DNA from: Strigops habroptila
Lineage: Eukaryota; Chordata; Aves; Psittaciformes; Psittacidae
Length of the DNA stretch: 64,000 nt
Reading direction: 5' to 3'
Assembly (NCBI RefSeq): GCF_004027225.2
Contig: NC_044277.2
Span: 101,363,725-101,427,724 of the forward strand
Shown: positions 33,299 through 45,306 of the stretch, piece after piece
How the letters are laid out: each line of letters opens with the position of its first letter
How positions within the stretch are numbered: position 1 is the first letter of the stretch
Position numbers and translations under genes: made by a program
The notes under the pieces: model-generated
Database searches by the model: none
What the model saw: the letters and a program-made list of their open reading frames with translations, nothing else
Told to the model about the DNA's origin: nothing

Positions 33299-36200
33299 GA
33301 AAACCACATCAGGAGGGAACCTGCACCTGCTCAGGGGAGCTGCGCAGTGAGCAAACATCTACCCTCCACAAAAGCTTGTGGGGCAGGAGTAGGATTTGCT
33401 ACACCAGAGCAAAATCCCATGTCTGGCGTCAAGAGCTTGCGGTCACTGCTGTTTCAAATCCTTCACCCAGCACAGCTCAGCACTCATGAGGTTCCTCCCA
33501 GTAATTGCTAGTTACCCTATGGGTGCTACCGCAAGTGTGGAGGCCACCACTGACTCATCACTCTACTCACAGTCTCTGGGGTCCTTGTCACCCAGTGCTG
33601 CAGTGGAGAAATGAATCACCCACAGGTGCCAGAACAGGTATGTATTTTCTCCCTGCTGATGTCCATAGCAGTGTTACTAACTATAAAAAGGGTTGGAACA
33701 GTTCATTTTCAATGAATATTGCAAAACAATCCTGACAAAAGAAACTCCTCATGATTAGTATTAGCCGAGTAAACACAGCTGACAGGCCTTACACAAGAAC
33801 TGACATAGAACATCATAGAATAAAACCTCCTCCCTCTTTGGCAGGCTCTGGTAGCTTGGAGGACAAAACAACTGCTTGTTCTTCAATTAAGCCTAGTTCT
33901 TAGGAGCATAAAGGCTCATTGACCAGAAGAGACTATTTACTGCTAATTGCTCCTTTCAGATTTGCAAACACAGTTCTTCGCAGTACAAAGATAACTCATC
34001 TGAAGAGTTGCACTCTTCCAGGGAGGACATAGAAACCTACCACAACCTGTTCAAACAAGCTGATTCTTCAATGTCACATATTGCATTCTGGCAATAAAGA
34101 GCCTGTGAGCAGGCTAGAGAGCACGGGTTACTTCCTGAAGTGTTTTGATAGCAATTTCAGGGAGGCGGGAGAGGGAGGAAGGGAAAGGAATAACTGTGGG
34201 ACCAGGGCAATTTACAAACAGAAAAAAGAGAATTAATTAGTCATTTAAGGTTATTTGTTCGCTCTTGATGAATGTGTTACAATTCCCTTTGTGCTCTCTT
34301 TCCCTGAATTGCCCTGATCAAGTTATGGTTGACCTTCTTTGTCTTTTTAAACAAGGCATTGACTTTGTTTCTATTTTTATTGAACTATATAACCTCTTTA
34401 TGGACTTGGTGACATTAATATGCTCAGGGGACTGCCTCAATTCCAAGTCAGTGAGCTGTTTTTCTTTCCTTTTCCCACCTATACACAGCAATGGCATTAC
34501 TACTGGCAATTAATTCAATAATCCACTGGATTGAGGAGCACCTTTCCAAGAATCTTGTATGAAATGTCTCATGAAAACATCAGGCTTGATTAGATTTTTA
34601 AACTGATAATTCAAAAATGACAGTAATATTTGTGGTTTAGCAAGTATAAATAAATATGCAGATTTAATCTGCCTTAATCTAGATCTGAAGAATTCTGACG
34701 AAATTATGAAAGAAACTAGAAAAATATCACATGGGTTTTAATCCATAGAATTTGGAAGATTATTTAGTTACAAAGATCAATCTACTGATACACAGCAAAG
34801 TTTAGTGACAAAGGGATAGATGCTTCCAACAGTGATTTGGGCACCAGTTGCTGACCAGTAGGAAATGCTGAAGGAATGTAGGAATAAATACATCAGAAAC
34901 TCTTGATTCAAGCACTTAGGTTCAGAGCACAGAGGATCCCTGGGGATAGATGTCTGAATCTACTATGGCAAGGGGAGGCTGAGGAATATTTCCTTGGATT
35001 GTTTCTAGGATTTGCATTAAATCGAAGGGAAAAAAAATCCACTGACTTCAAGGTCTCTCAAGGTTTCCACCCCAAGCACTGCACAGTGGTTGGTTTGTAA
35101 GGCAATTTAAGCAACATCTGGGGCAGAGCTGCATGCCTGAACCATCCTGATAGTTCCTTGCTTTGCTTCAGTTTCTCAGAAAACCCATCCCTTGTCTTTG
35201 GGCCCTTTCCTGATGTTCCGGTGAGAACAACCCAACTTTACTCCTGCCAAAGCCAATGCAAAAAGTCTGACCTTGAGTGCTGCATCCTTGTCTGCTTTAT
35301 TTTCTCCTACACTGAGAAATTAAAGAATGCCATGAACTGTTTCTGAAATATAATGATCTCTCCTGCCAATGCAGAATTTGCTGCTGGGCACAGCTGAGGC
35401 CTAAGCCAACCAACATCTCCCAGACAGGTCAGGAATTAACAGGGCAGCATCTCTTGCCAACAGGCTCTTTGGTTGCGGGCCGCTTGTTTAATGCAATAGA
35501 CATGGAGTGACCTATGCTGGTTGTTCCCCAGGGCCAGGGAATGCATTTAACTTATGAGTACAGATGCCTGCTTGGACTCCATTGTACTGATGCAATGTAG
35601 TTTTGAAACCATGACCACAGGTATCCCAAAACAAAAGGCACCAGATGAGTGGCAGAGAGCTGCTTGCTTACCTGTCATATCACACACAACTAGCCAAAAA
35701 TATTGTTTAGCACTCCCTGGAGGTCATTACACACAATCATTGATTTAAACTATTATAATGTGTTAGACAAATTGCTTTTGAGCACCTGCATGATTACAGG
35801 AGTCACGTATATTTAATCCTTCTCTTTTCCCCAAATTTTCTGTCTAAGTGACCTCCATTTTCTGCCTAGTTTTATTTTATGCTACTCTTTTTCACCACAG
35901 TGGTGAAACACCCTCTGTATAAAATCAACAGGAATGCTAAAATCTGAATCTGACTTGTATTGGAAAGGAATTGTGATGCCTGGATCTGCTGGTGCACAGA
36001 CTAGTTTATTATCTTCAGCTTCTCTTACTTAGAATTTATCTCAAGTTACTCCTGGGTAAAGGAGGACAAACTTAGGCACTTTAAAGCAGTCTTTCTAAAA
36101 ATAAATTGACTAAAGCACTCACCATGAGGGTCCTGCAGCTGCTGGGATTTCAGTGAAGAATTTGAAAGTCTGGCTCCACCTTCAGGGTCAAAAGCCTCAT

Positions 36201-38382
36201 GCTGACACAATAGGGAAATGCGACGTTAAGTGAGTATCCTATGGCAGGAACAGGCAGGCAGTGTTCCCAAACACTGCTATTTTTAAAGGAGAGTTGTCTT
36301 ATGAAGCATATGACTTAGTGCTGCTGTTTTAAATAGGAAGTATGCATGTGTGTTCTGTTAGCTGGGTAAGCAGAGAGACTGCCTTAATTACTGTATTTGT
36401 GAATATTTGAAATGGAGAGATGATGAAGCAGACAGAGTATATCAGGCTAGAAAGGGTTGTGGGGCTGGAAGAGCAGCATTAAGTCAGTGCATGAATATCC
36501 TAGATGAAAAAATGCCCCTAAGTCTCCTTAAATTTTCATGGCTATTATATTTCCATTACAAACTCCAAAAACGTGATCAAATAAGCTTTCTGACTCTCCT
36601 TGGCTGGCACACTATAGAAAGCCATCAGTGACTCATGATTTGTTACATAAGTTCTTTGATAACTCTGTGCTACCTCCCAATATGGAAGAGCACATTAATT
36701 TCATGCCACTCCACAATCCAGTGCTTCCAACTCATACCCTTCACTGTGAATATCCTACTAGTTCACATTTCACTTATTTCTCCAGCTTCTGCACTGAAGC
36801 CATTGGAAAGGAACTTTGGAAAGAAAACCCAGTGAGCCCTCCAAACTTTTTCTGCCCTGACTAATTACAGACAGTCCTGAACACTTGATGCAAAGAAACC
36901 AGATAATCCCTGTGAATATAGGAAAAGACTTGTAAATAAGTCTTTTCATAGCTTCTTTTTTGAAGGACTTGTTATGATTTCTAAAAATTTATCATTGGCA
37001 ACACCAATTTTAAAAATCACTTCTGATCTGAATACTCACCGGAAACTGCCCTAGAAGCAAGTCAGATGGGAGTGTGCTAAAGCACAGTGCTGACTTAGCT
37101 TGCTGTTTCTAACAATAATAGTTCTTGGATAACTTTTTTTCAGATCTTAGTAATTACAGACAAGATTAGCTGATCCTAATAATTAAGACTTGGCAATGAG
37201 GTTTGTTTGTTTAAAAAAAAGTCTTTCCAAGGCTCTTCAGCAATGAATGTAAACCCTGATTTGTGATGCAGAAATCACGATTCCATACAGCAGCAGCAAC
37301 GATGCTTCATGCTCACTCACTTTTCACTTCTATCTTTTTGCTGGCTTACTGAGCTGTTGTAACTCTTTTTAAGCCAAGTTGCAAGCCAGATCATTAAATC
37401 AATCGGGGTGAGAAAAAAAGCACCAAACACAGGTAAACCCTTTCATTGACTATTTCTATTACTTTGCATTTCAAAAAAGACACCTAAAAGCTCCTCAGGT
37501 TCACTGTCTTTCAGGAGGATGGTATGTCTTTTTTGACCATAAACTCTAAATGCTTTGGGATTTAATCTGGAAATCATTATTGCCATGGTTCAAGCTGATT
37601 TGGCAAACATTCTTCAGCTCCATCATGAGCTCAGCCTTTGAAGGAAAAAACCCATGAAGTTAGAGACCATAAGCTGTTCTTCCAGCAAGTGTTAAGCAAT
37701 TGAAGCTTCATTCATCTTGTTACAGAACTAAACAGCTGCTTATTGGAATAAAGGAATTTACAGTCCCCTGTCAAGCTCACTTCTTGCATTTGCTGGATAT
37801 AAAAGGATACCCAAACCTGATCAGCCTGGGTTCATTCAGTTAATGTCTCCTGGCTGAAGCAAAAGAGGGGAAAAAAAATACCTGTTAATGAATAACTACT
37901 AAATGAATATCTACGAAACTTTTGTTTTAACCTACTGGTAGAATAACGCTTGGCTTAAACTTCGAAAGCTTATTAGTATCACTTTAAATTATATAGGTAT
38001 AAGTACTTCATAGGGGAGGTTCTAATTACTCATTTGAATATTTGCTCCTCTTCAAACTGTTTCACAGTTTTGTCCTCATTGCTATTCAGTGGCACAAGTT
38101 AATTTCTGTTTCCTTCGTTTATAAAGATATCTCTCTCTCCCCGCGTATGAGGTTTTGTCTTGTTTTGGTGGGGTTGGTCACCTTGGGGCTTTGGTGCTAT
38201 GAGCTGTTTATGATGGCACTTCTCAAGTAATGAAAAATTGCTCACCACCTTGTGGGGGTTTGGCATTCTTTGTAAAGAGTTGGTGCTGTTCCAGGTTTTA
38301 GTAGACAGCTGTCATGCAACAGCTCGTGCAACAGCACGAGCTATGAAATGCCTTTGTCAGGGAGTGACGGCCAGCTGCTCCC
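33299..38382. other. non-coding interval
   Basis: Unique-looking AT-rich DNA downstream of the provirus. No exon, RNA gene or transposon is recognised. Confidence 0.5.
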
Positions 38383-39090
38383 TGAGGTGCAGGGATCCAG
38401 AAACTATGTCGAACTCTGGGGCCCCCAGCATAGGAAGGACATGACCTGTTAGAGCAAGTCCAGAGTCCAGAATGACAGCCGTATGCTGGGCTGCATCACC
38501 AGCAGCATGAACAGCAGGTTGAAGGAAGGTATTCTTCCCCTCTGCTCTGCGCTGGTGAGACCCTCCCGCTGCAGTCCTGCATCCAGCTCTGGGGACCCCG
38601 AAATAAGAAGGACATACACCTGTTAAAGTGAGTCCAGAGGGGGCCACAAAGATGATGAGAGAGCTGGAGCCTCTCAGCTATGAAGACAAGCTGAGAGAGC
38701 TGGGCTTGTTCAGCTCGGAGAAGAGAAAGCTCTAGAGAGACCATAGAGCAGCTTCCAGTGCCTAAAGGGGTTGACAAAAAAGCTGGAGAGGGGCTTTTGA
38801 CAAGGGCCTGTAGGGATAGGGCAAGGGGGAATAGCTTTAAACTAAAAGACGGTGGATTTAGATTAGATATTAGGAAGAAGCTCTTTCCTGTGAGGGTGAT
38901 GAGACCACTGGCACAGGTTGCCCAGAGGAGCTGTGGCTGCCTGATCCGTGGCAGTGTTCAAGGCCAGGCTGGACGGGGTTTTGAGCAGCCTGATCTAGTG
39001 GAAGGTGTCCCTGCCTGTGTCAGGGGAGTTGGAACTAGGTGATCTTTAAGATCCCTTCCAACCCAAACCATTCTGTAGTTCTACGATAAC
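38383..39090 (+). repeat. CR1 LINE, + strand, with an internally repeated block
   Basis: A CR1 3' region ending in 'ggttgcccagaggagctgtg', 'ggaaggtgtccctgcctgtg', 'gatcccttccaacccaaacc' and a tail of degenerate 'attctgtagttct'. The block at 38389-38464 ('ctctggggcccccagcatag') is repeated at 38571-38640. The copy therefore runs forward, jumps back about 180 bases and runs forward again: an internal duplication or one CR1 end inserted into another. Confidence 0.9.
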
Positions 39091-42000
39091 CAAGAGTAAT
39101 AAAACAGCCAGCTTTACCTCAGTGGCCAAGATCCTGCCTCGCAGCAACCCAAGGCGAGGCAAACCCAGAGACGGCACGACAGTTCAGCCAAAAGTCTAAA
39201 TCATCAGGCAAATTCATGCTGATGAGGCAAATCCAAGTCTAGGCCAGGAAGCCAATGTTAGGATCAGGTCTAGCAATAATAACCAGAGTTAGGCACAGTC
39301 CTGTGATTGTCACACGCGTCCATGATGACACAGTCAGCCCAAGGTCAATCTGGGAAGTCAGCCTGTGTGTCAGTCTATAGCTATGGTGCCCATGTCCAAA
39401 CACGTCTATGACATCTGTGTTTCCCTGAGTCTGTCTTGATTTCTGATGTAGCAGAGCATAAAATGAAGCCCTGCTTCACAGGAAACTTTTCATCCTAGTT
39501 AGAATCAGGGCACTTTTGAAAACTGGAATTTAGGTTATTGAGTACTACTTAGTTTCCATGGGAGGAATATGTGCAGAACAGAGTAACCAAATTAGGATAA
39601 TGCCTCCTTAAGATCTGTTTGCTCTTGCCTGAAGGGCTGGAAGCAAGTTGAGTCCGAAGAAATCCAACTGGATGCTGCTGAAATGCTAGAACCAAAGAGT
39701 CAAACAAGAAACTGTCTCCCTGAAAAGCCTAACAGGCCTTAATTATGAAGGTGGTATGAAGCCTTCCAGCATAATTTGACTCCTCAGTCTTGGATGACAC
39801 AGAATTCCTTGTGGTAGTTCATTCTTACTGATGACTGTAATCTTTTTCTCTTGGTAAACCTCTATAATGTGTGCATTTATCACCTTCACGCTATGCTATG
39901 GTGACTCACTCATTGTTGCCTGGACACCAGCAAGTACAGGACAGGACTATTTGTATCCTCATGTCTATGCCAATTCAGTGGTTCTCAAAACAAGGCATGT
40001 GAAAGCCTAAGACAAACTTCTGTGTGCCACTGGTATCTGTCTATGGGACAATCTGCTCAAGAAGTTCAAGCAGCTCCATTTCCTGGTTTTCTTCAGGAAA
40101 GATCTCAACACCTCAGTTTTGGAGATCTCTCCCATTTTGAAATTATCCCACAATTTCTCTCATCACCACAAAACGACTGAGCCAAAATAAGACTGTAGCC
40201 TTAAATACATTCTGAATCTAAGAAGGAGAAATGCCAGAAAATCTGTACAGTACTGCTGTTGCTCTTGATCGTATGTGGAAAGCAATAACATATTATTGTC
40301 ACAGCTGACAGCATCTGTCTCCAAAGCAGATAGATAGATTATGGATATGTCTCCTGGGAAGTATCTACATTCTGCAATGTGCTGCCAAGGCTTAGATACT
40401 CAGTCTAGTCTCAACCAAGCTAATTCTGGACATGGAAACAATATAGTTGTGTTAGTAGGATGTTCCAGTCAGATAAATTAGCCTTTCTAGTTGACCTATA
40501 ACAGCTCCATTTTAAGAGGGATATAGCCTGTGAAACAATGAGTTTCCATCACTGTCATCCAGAGCTTCCCACAGAAAGGAGAGCACACATTACTTTAGGA
40601 GACAACAATAGCAGACCCATGGGTAAAACAAACTAGTCTCATAAGAAGTAAAATATGCCAAATTAATCAGAGATTAGCCATGGCTTCTAGCTTCATTGCT
40701 AGAATCAACCTAAGTTTATTCCACTGGAGCCCTGATAACAGTCCACACCTGCAAAGATTAAAGCGTTCATGTCCATGAAGATTTGGGTGCACTCAGACAG
40801 ATTTCCAAGGACAGATGGTACGTGTTTGTATTTGAAAACCCTTAATAACATTTTCTTCTATGAATTTGCCCCTTCTATTTCAGTATGTATTCCAATATTG
40901 CTTATTAATTCTGTGTATTTTTGTGTTTTCTACATTTTCCTCTTCTGAATAAATTTTTGTGATATACATAGCTTAATTAAAACTGGAGAAAGAAAGAGGT
41001 TTTCTTCTTCACTTTAAATTCTGGCAAGTGCAAAAAAATCAATTTTAAATGGATAATAGAAAAAAAAATCCCCATGAAATGAAATTAACAATAACATCAA
41101 ATGCTGTTTGTTTGGGGGGCATTAAAAATGTTTCGTTATGATTTCTTCTCTCTTTGTTTCATGGGAAATAAAGTAAACTGAAAAGCTGTTTTATAATAGA
41201 AAACAAGCCCTGCTGCTCCTGAAAGACTGACAAGAGAATATTTCTATGGATGTGTTCTATTCTGATTTTTTTCGATACAGTGTTTTATCAAACTTGACTT
41301 ATTTCCGTGATACATTTTTCTTTTGACAGGTTGACATTTCCCAGTGGGAAAACATTCCTTAGGAATATTTCTGATGGGTTGTTTCAGACGATCTGCAGTT
41401 CTTAAAGTAAAGGCACAACTTGTGGGTTGCTGAAAAGAGTTATAATAATTCCATAGGGGATTTTGGAAACAGACAGCATTTCGTGTTCTGCCTTAATGAA
41501 TTGCATAAACAGATACTAGGGCTTAATGGAGCAGGTGACCTGATGCCTCTTTATCATGAGAACACGGCCTCTGTAGAAAATCCTTAATGTGAGACTTAAT
41601 GTCTTGACTCTTAATAAGCATTCCCCTACTAATCTGTTAAGTCTCCAGATTTAAATAGCTGCTCAGAATCTCAGCAGACTGAATTTACTATTAGTGAAAA
41701 GTACATTTACTGAAAGGCATTTATTTCTTGAAAACAAATGAGCAGGATTGGGACTCAGCTTTTAAGCAGCGATCCCTACTGAGACTGATGAGAATTACTG
41801 CCTTTTGCATGTAACAATGGCAAGATCTGGCTCAGTAGTTACACCATTTTAAAACTATGAAGCTGTATTCTCACTGCTACTGGTATGAAACTAGAGCAAT
41901 TTTGGCAAAGCTGACTTGCTCCAGCAATAGCACAGTATCTCTTTCCTGCTTCTGATGACGGTCTCACAAAGGTCTGTATATTTTCTTTATTAAAAAGAAA

Positions 42001-43250
42001 ACAAAACAACAAACTTGTGTACTTTTTTGTCCTCTATAAAATGACTCGTTTTTGCACTATTGCTTGTACTGACAACCTGTCTTTAGACATTGAACTTTTT
42101 ACTTAAACGCATGAACCTGAGAATCATTGTGTCCTCAATTATGATGAGACTTCTAGAATTATTGATCTTAGACCTTGAACTATCAGGGAAGGACAGAGAG
42201 ATTGTTAGCCAGTGGACTACAAATGTGCATGACCAATGCGAATAAAAGTGGTTGCTATGTTATCCTGTTTTCAATTCACAATAGTAATCTGTGAATTTGC
42301 AATGGACTGTATTGCAAACACCATGGTGTCTGAAAGATTTGGAACCTGCAGAAGGTGGTCAGAGAACATTTGTTAACTGTTTCTTTCAATTCAAGAACTA
42401 AGAGTTGTAAAACAAAATAACCAAAGTTCAGTTTCAAAATCAACAGCAGAAAATGAGTCTTCACACTGCATGAACTGTTAAACTCCTTGACACAGCTTGT
42501 TGTGAAGGGTAAGAGTTTACATAGATGAAAAATAAAGGGCGTATATAGAAATAAATATGGAGTATGGAATGTATGTGGAATAGACGAATTCATAGATTTT
42601 TTTAAAAAAAGCTAATAATAGCTTTTAAATGCAAAGGTATACCTGCTGGTCTAGGAAATTGCTGGAACAGAAATAACGAGAGGCTGGTTAAAAACTTCAG
42701 GAAAGTACTATCTGCCTATCCCATTTTCATTCTAGTTATACAGTCCCAGCCCACGAAATGGAGCTGGGCAGTCCTGTGTTTTGGCTAGGCACAGCCATCG
42801 CTATGCCATTATAGAGACTATGGTGCTTTTTCAGCACTGTAATTTCAAGAAGGTTACTCTTCCTTTAATCTGGGGTCACTGCTGTGCTCACACAGACCTG
42901 TCCGGTAGTCCATGGCATCTGCATTTTCTGTTCACTGCGGTTGTTTTGGGGTTTTTTTCATAATCGTTTATGTCTTCTCGCAGATGGTGATTCAGGTACA
43001 GAATTTCAGACTTTGGTTCCAGAAAGAGAGTGTGTGTTTATCTGTGGTGGTTTGTGAAATTGAGGTGACTGGAGCAGATGTGCTTGAAGGATGAGTCTAA
43101 GATACAAATGTTTACTCAACACATTTATCCTTTTCCATTTTCCACTGCTGTGTTTCCTCAAGCTCGTGGAAAGTTTATCAACATGTTTGTCATTGAAGTT
43201 TCCACTTACTTAAACACCACTGCCTGTTGCTACATGAAATTAATCCAAAG

Positions 43251-43284
43251 ACTGCAGACCTATTCACCTGACTGCAGACCTATT
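43251..43284 (+). repeat. short tandem duplication
   Basis: The 14-base word ACTGCAGACCTATT occurs at 43251 and again at 43271, separated by six bases. A minor local duplication. Confidence 0.85.
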
Positions 43285-43784
43285 AATAACATTCTTTGCG
43301 TGCTTCAGTAATCACAGACAAGCCATACATCTAATAAGTGCTTGTGAACTACTGTCAAGCTCCTTTTAAAACCTCATTAAGATTGGATTACTTGGTTATA
43401 TTAATCCTGATGGCCCTATGCCAGTGGTCCTCAGTCATGCTGGTTATTGTAACATATTGGATGTAAGAATACAGGAAATGGAAAATTCAAAACCAAGGCT
43501 GAAAGAAAAAGAAAAGCAAGAAGCTGTTCTCATAGCTCTTCTTGTTTCATAGTGCTGTCCACCCGTCAGCTGTGCTTTCAGCATTAAATTGTTACAGTTG
43601 AGACACAGAAACAGTTGCTTTTAGTTCGCCTCCAATAAACCCAGTAATCAATGCACCCACCATGCGGTGGAGAGGAGCTTTCTGCCTGTCATCCAAGCAC
43701 AAAAATATTTATTGTTGATATAAATACCATATGCTTCACGCTTTGCATACTAATTCTGCATTTTATGGTTAAAACATTCTGGGT

Positions 43785-43875
43785 TTTTCCAAATTTACAG
43801 GTAGGGAAAGCAAAGAAGAGAAGACTTGACTTAAAACGCATCAACAGTGGAACATGTGAGATTTGAATTCCTGGC
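43785..43875 (+). repeat. possible MIR-like (CORE-SINE) relic
   Basis: 'aatttacaggtagggaaag' followed by 'agagaagacttgactt' and 'gagatttgaattcctgg' has the order of the 3' half of MIR (tttacagatg, gaggttaa, ggattcgaacccagg). Visual match only. Confidence 0.35.
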
Positions 43876-43950
43876 TCTCATGCCCCTGCCCAAGCCAGCA
43901 CACCATTAAAACCTTTAGTGGCCAGTAAACATTTAGGCCAGTAAAATGGT

Positions 43951-43974
43951 TTGGGTTTGGATTTGGGTTTGGGG
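43951..43974 (+). repeat. GGGTTT-type G-rich tract
   Basis: GG/GGG runs spaced by TTT (TTGGGTTTGGATTTGGGTTT, then GGGG). It resembles a G-quadruplex motif, with one run only two G long. Confidence 0.7.
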
Positions 43975-45114
43975 TTTTTTTCTGAATCCAAGAATCAAGA
44001 TATCTGATGCTTGTTTAGTTTCTGATCATTGTGGGAACCACACATCCTGGAAAGCCTCACAGTGTAAGTCTTGCCGGATGGAGAGAGAGCTTAGAGAAGG
44101 CTGATAATCAATGGGCTTCCTACACAGAAAGACTGGCATTGTGTGAGAATTATATGCAAAGTATTATATCCTAATGCTTGGCAAATTTGAGATAATCTAC
44201 CATTTGCATTCTGACAGTTACCCATCATAGGCTTAGCATGGTGAGTCCCCTTTACTGAACAGAGGAAGGAGAAATGGACATTCCTAGATTTTGCTCTGAG
44301 TCCCCTTGGATATCACTGAAGAGAGATGCTGTCAAAAATGAGCACTTGTTGAAGACAGCACCACAGGGGAGAGGTACTGCTGAGATAGGTCATCTGCTGC
44401 ACTCGCCACCTCAGTGGCAGATTAACAAGAGGCAGATGTCAGGAATATTTAAGGTTGCCTTTTCCTCTTTTTTTAAGTTTTACTTCTGTAGCCTACGTAT
44501 TAGTCTGTAAAGGACTTCCCCACTTGGCTCATTAGACTAAAATCTGCTGTCTTTGTTTTAATCCTGATTGCTGCTTAAAGCAGATGAACGTCATTCCTCT
44601 GGATGGAGTGATCAAGGGACCAGTTATTTTTTGTTTCCCTCTGCTGCAGAAGTTATTTAGGTGGCAGGTATGGTCCCCTGCCAGAAAAGGGGATAAAACC
44701 TCTAAAGTAGGCAGTGTTCTGTAAAGACTCACTCAGTGTGTGAAACTCCCTGTGCCATAAATGCATTTTCTCTCATTAAAAGTATTTTTGTCTGTTTCAT
44801 TGTGTCTGTGTGAACTCTATTTATCTTCTCCACAATTTTACGCATGAGCCAGACCAGACCGTTCACTCACTCAGCTTTCTCCTGATTCCATTTGCTTGAC
44901 ACCGTCCTTGGCAGGGAGGGATGTCAAAAGCAAGTCCAGGTATTTGAGGAAGCAGGATGTGAAGCATGTCTATGCAACGTCTGGCTCCTAGTACACATCA
45001 CATAGGCACTGATGATAAATGAACTTCACCTTTTGCCACCTCAGGAGTTCTATAGAGATTTTTCCCAAAGGAGAAATGCTGCCTCTATATGTAAATTAAC
45101 TAGCAATGGAATAC

Positions 45115-45306
45115 AGTATCATAGAAAAACTTGGATTGGAAGAAACCTCCGGAGATGCCTAGTGTAACTGCTGCTCAAAGCAGGGCTGACTTCAAAGTCA
45201 GGCTCAGGGACTTGTCCAGTAAGGTACAGAAAATCCCCAAGCTTATTTCTTCAATAGATTAGTTCCCTGTGGCACTGCTAGGAACTCTTTGAATCTCTTT
45301 TCCTTA
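45115..45306 (-). repeat. CR1 LINE 3' fragment, minus strand, diverged subfamily
   Basis: Reversed CR1 tail 'atcatagaaaaacttggatt', then 'ctgctgctcaaagcagggct' and 'cagggacttgtccagt'. It belongs to the CR1 type with 'ctccagaggtccctt'-like ends. Its 5' limit is uncertain. Confidence 0.7.

Larger units (their letters stand above)
39091..45114. other. non-coding interval
   Basis: No exon recognised. It contains a short tandem duplication (43251), a MIR-like relic (43785) and a G-rich tract (43951), listed separately. Confidence 0.5.
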
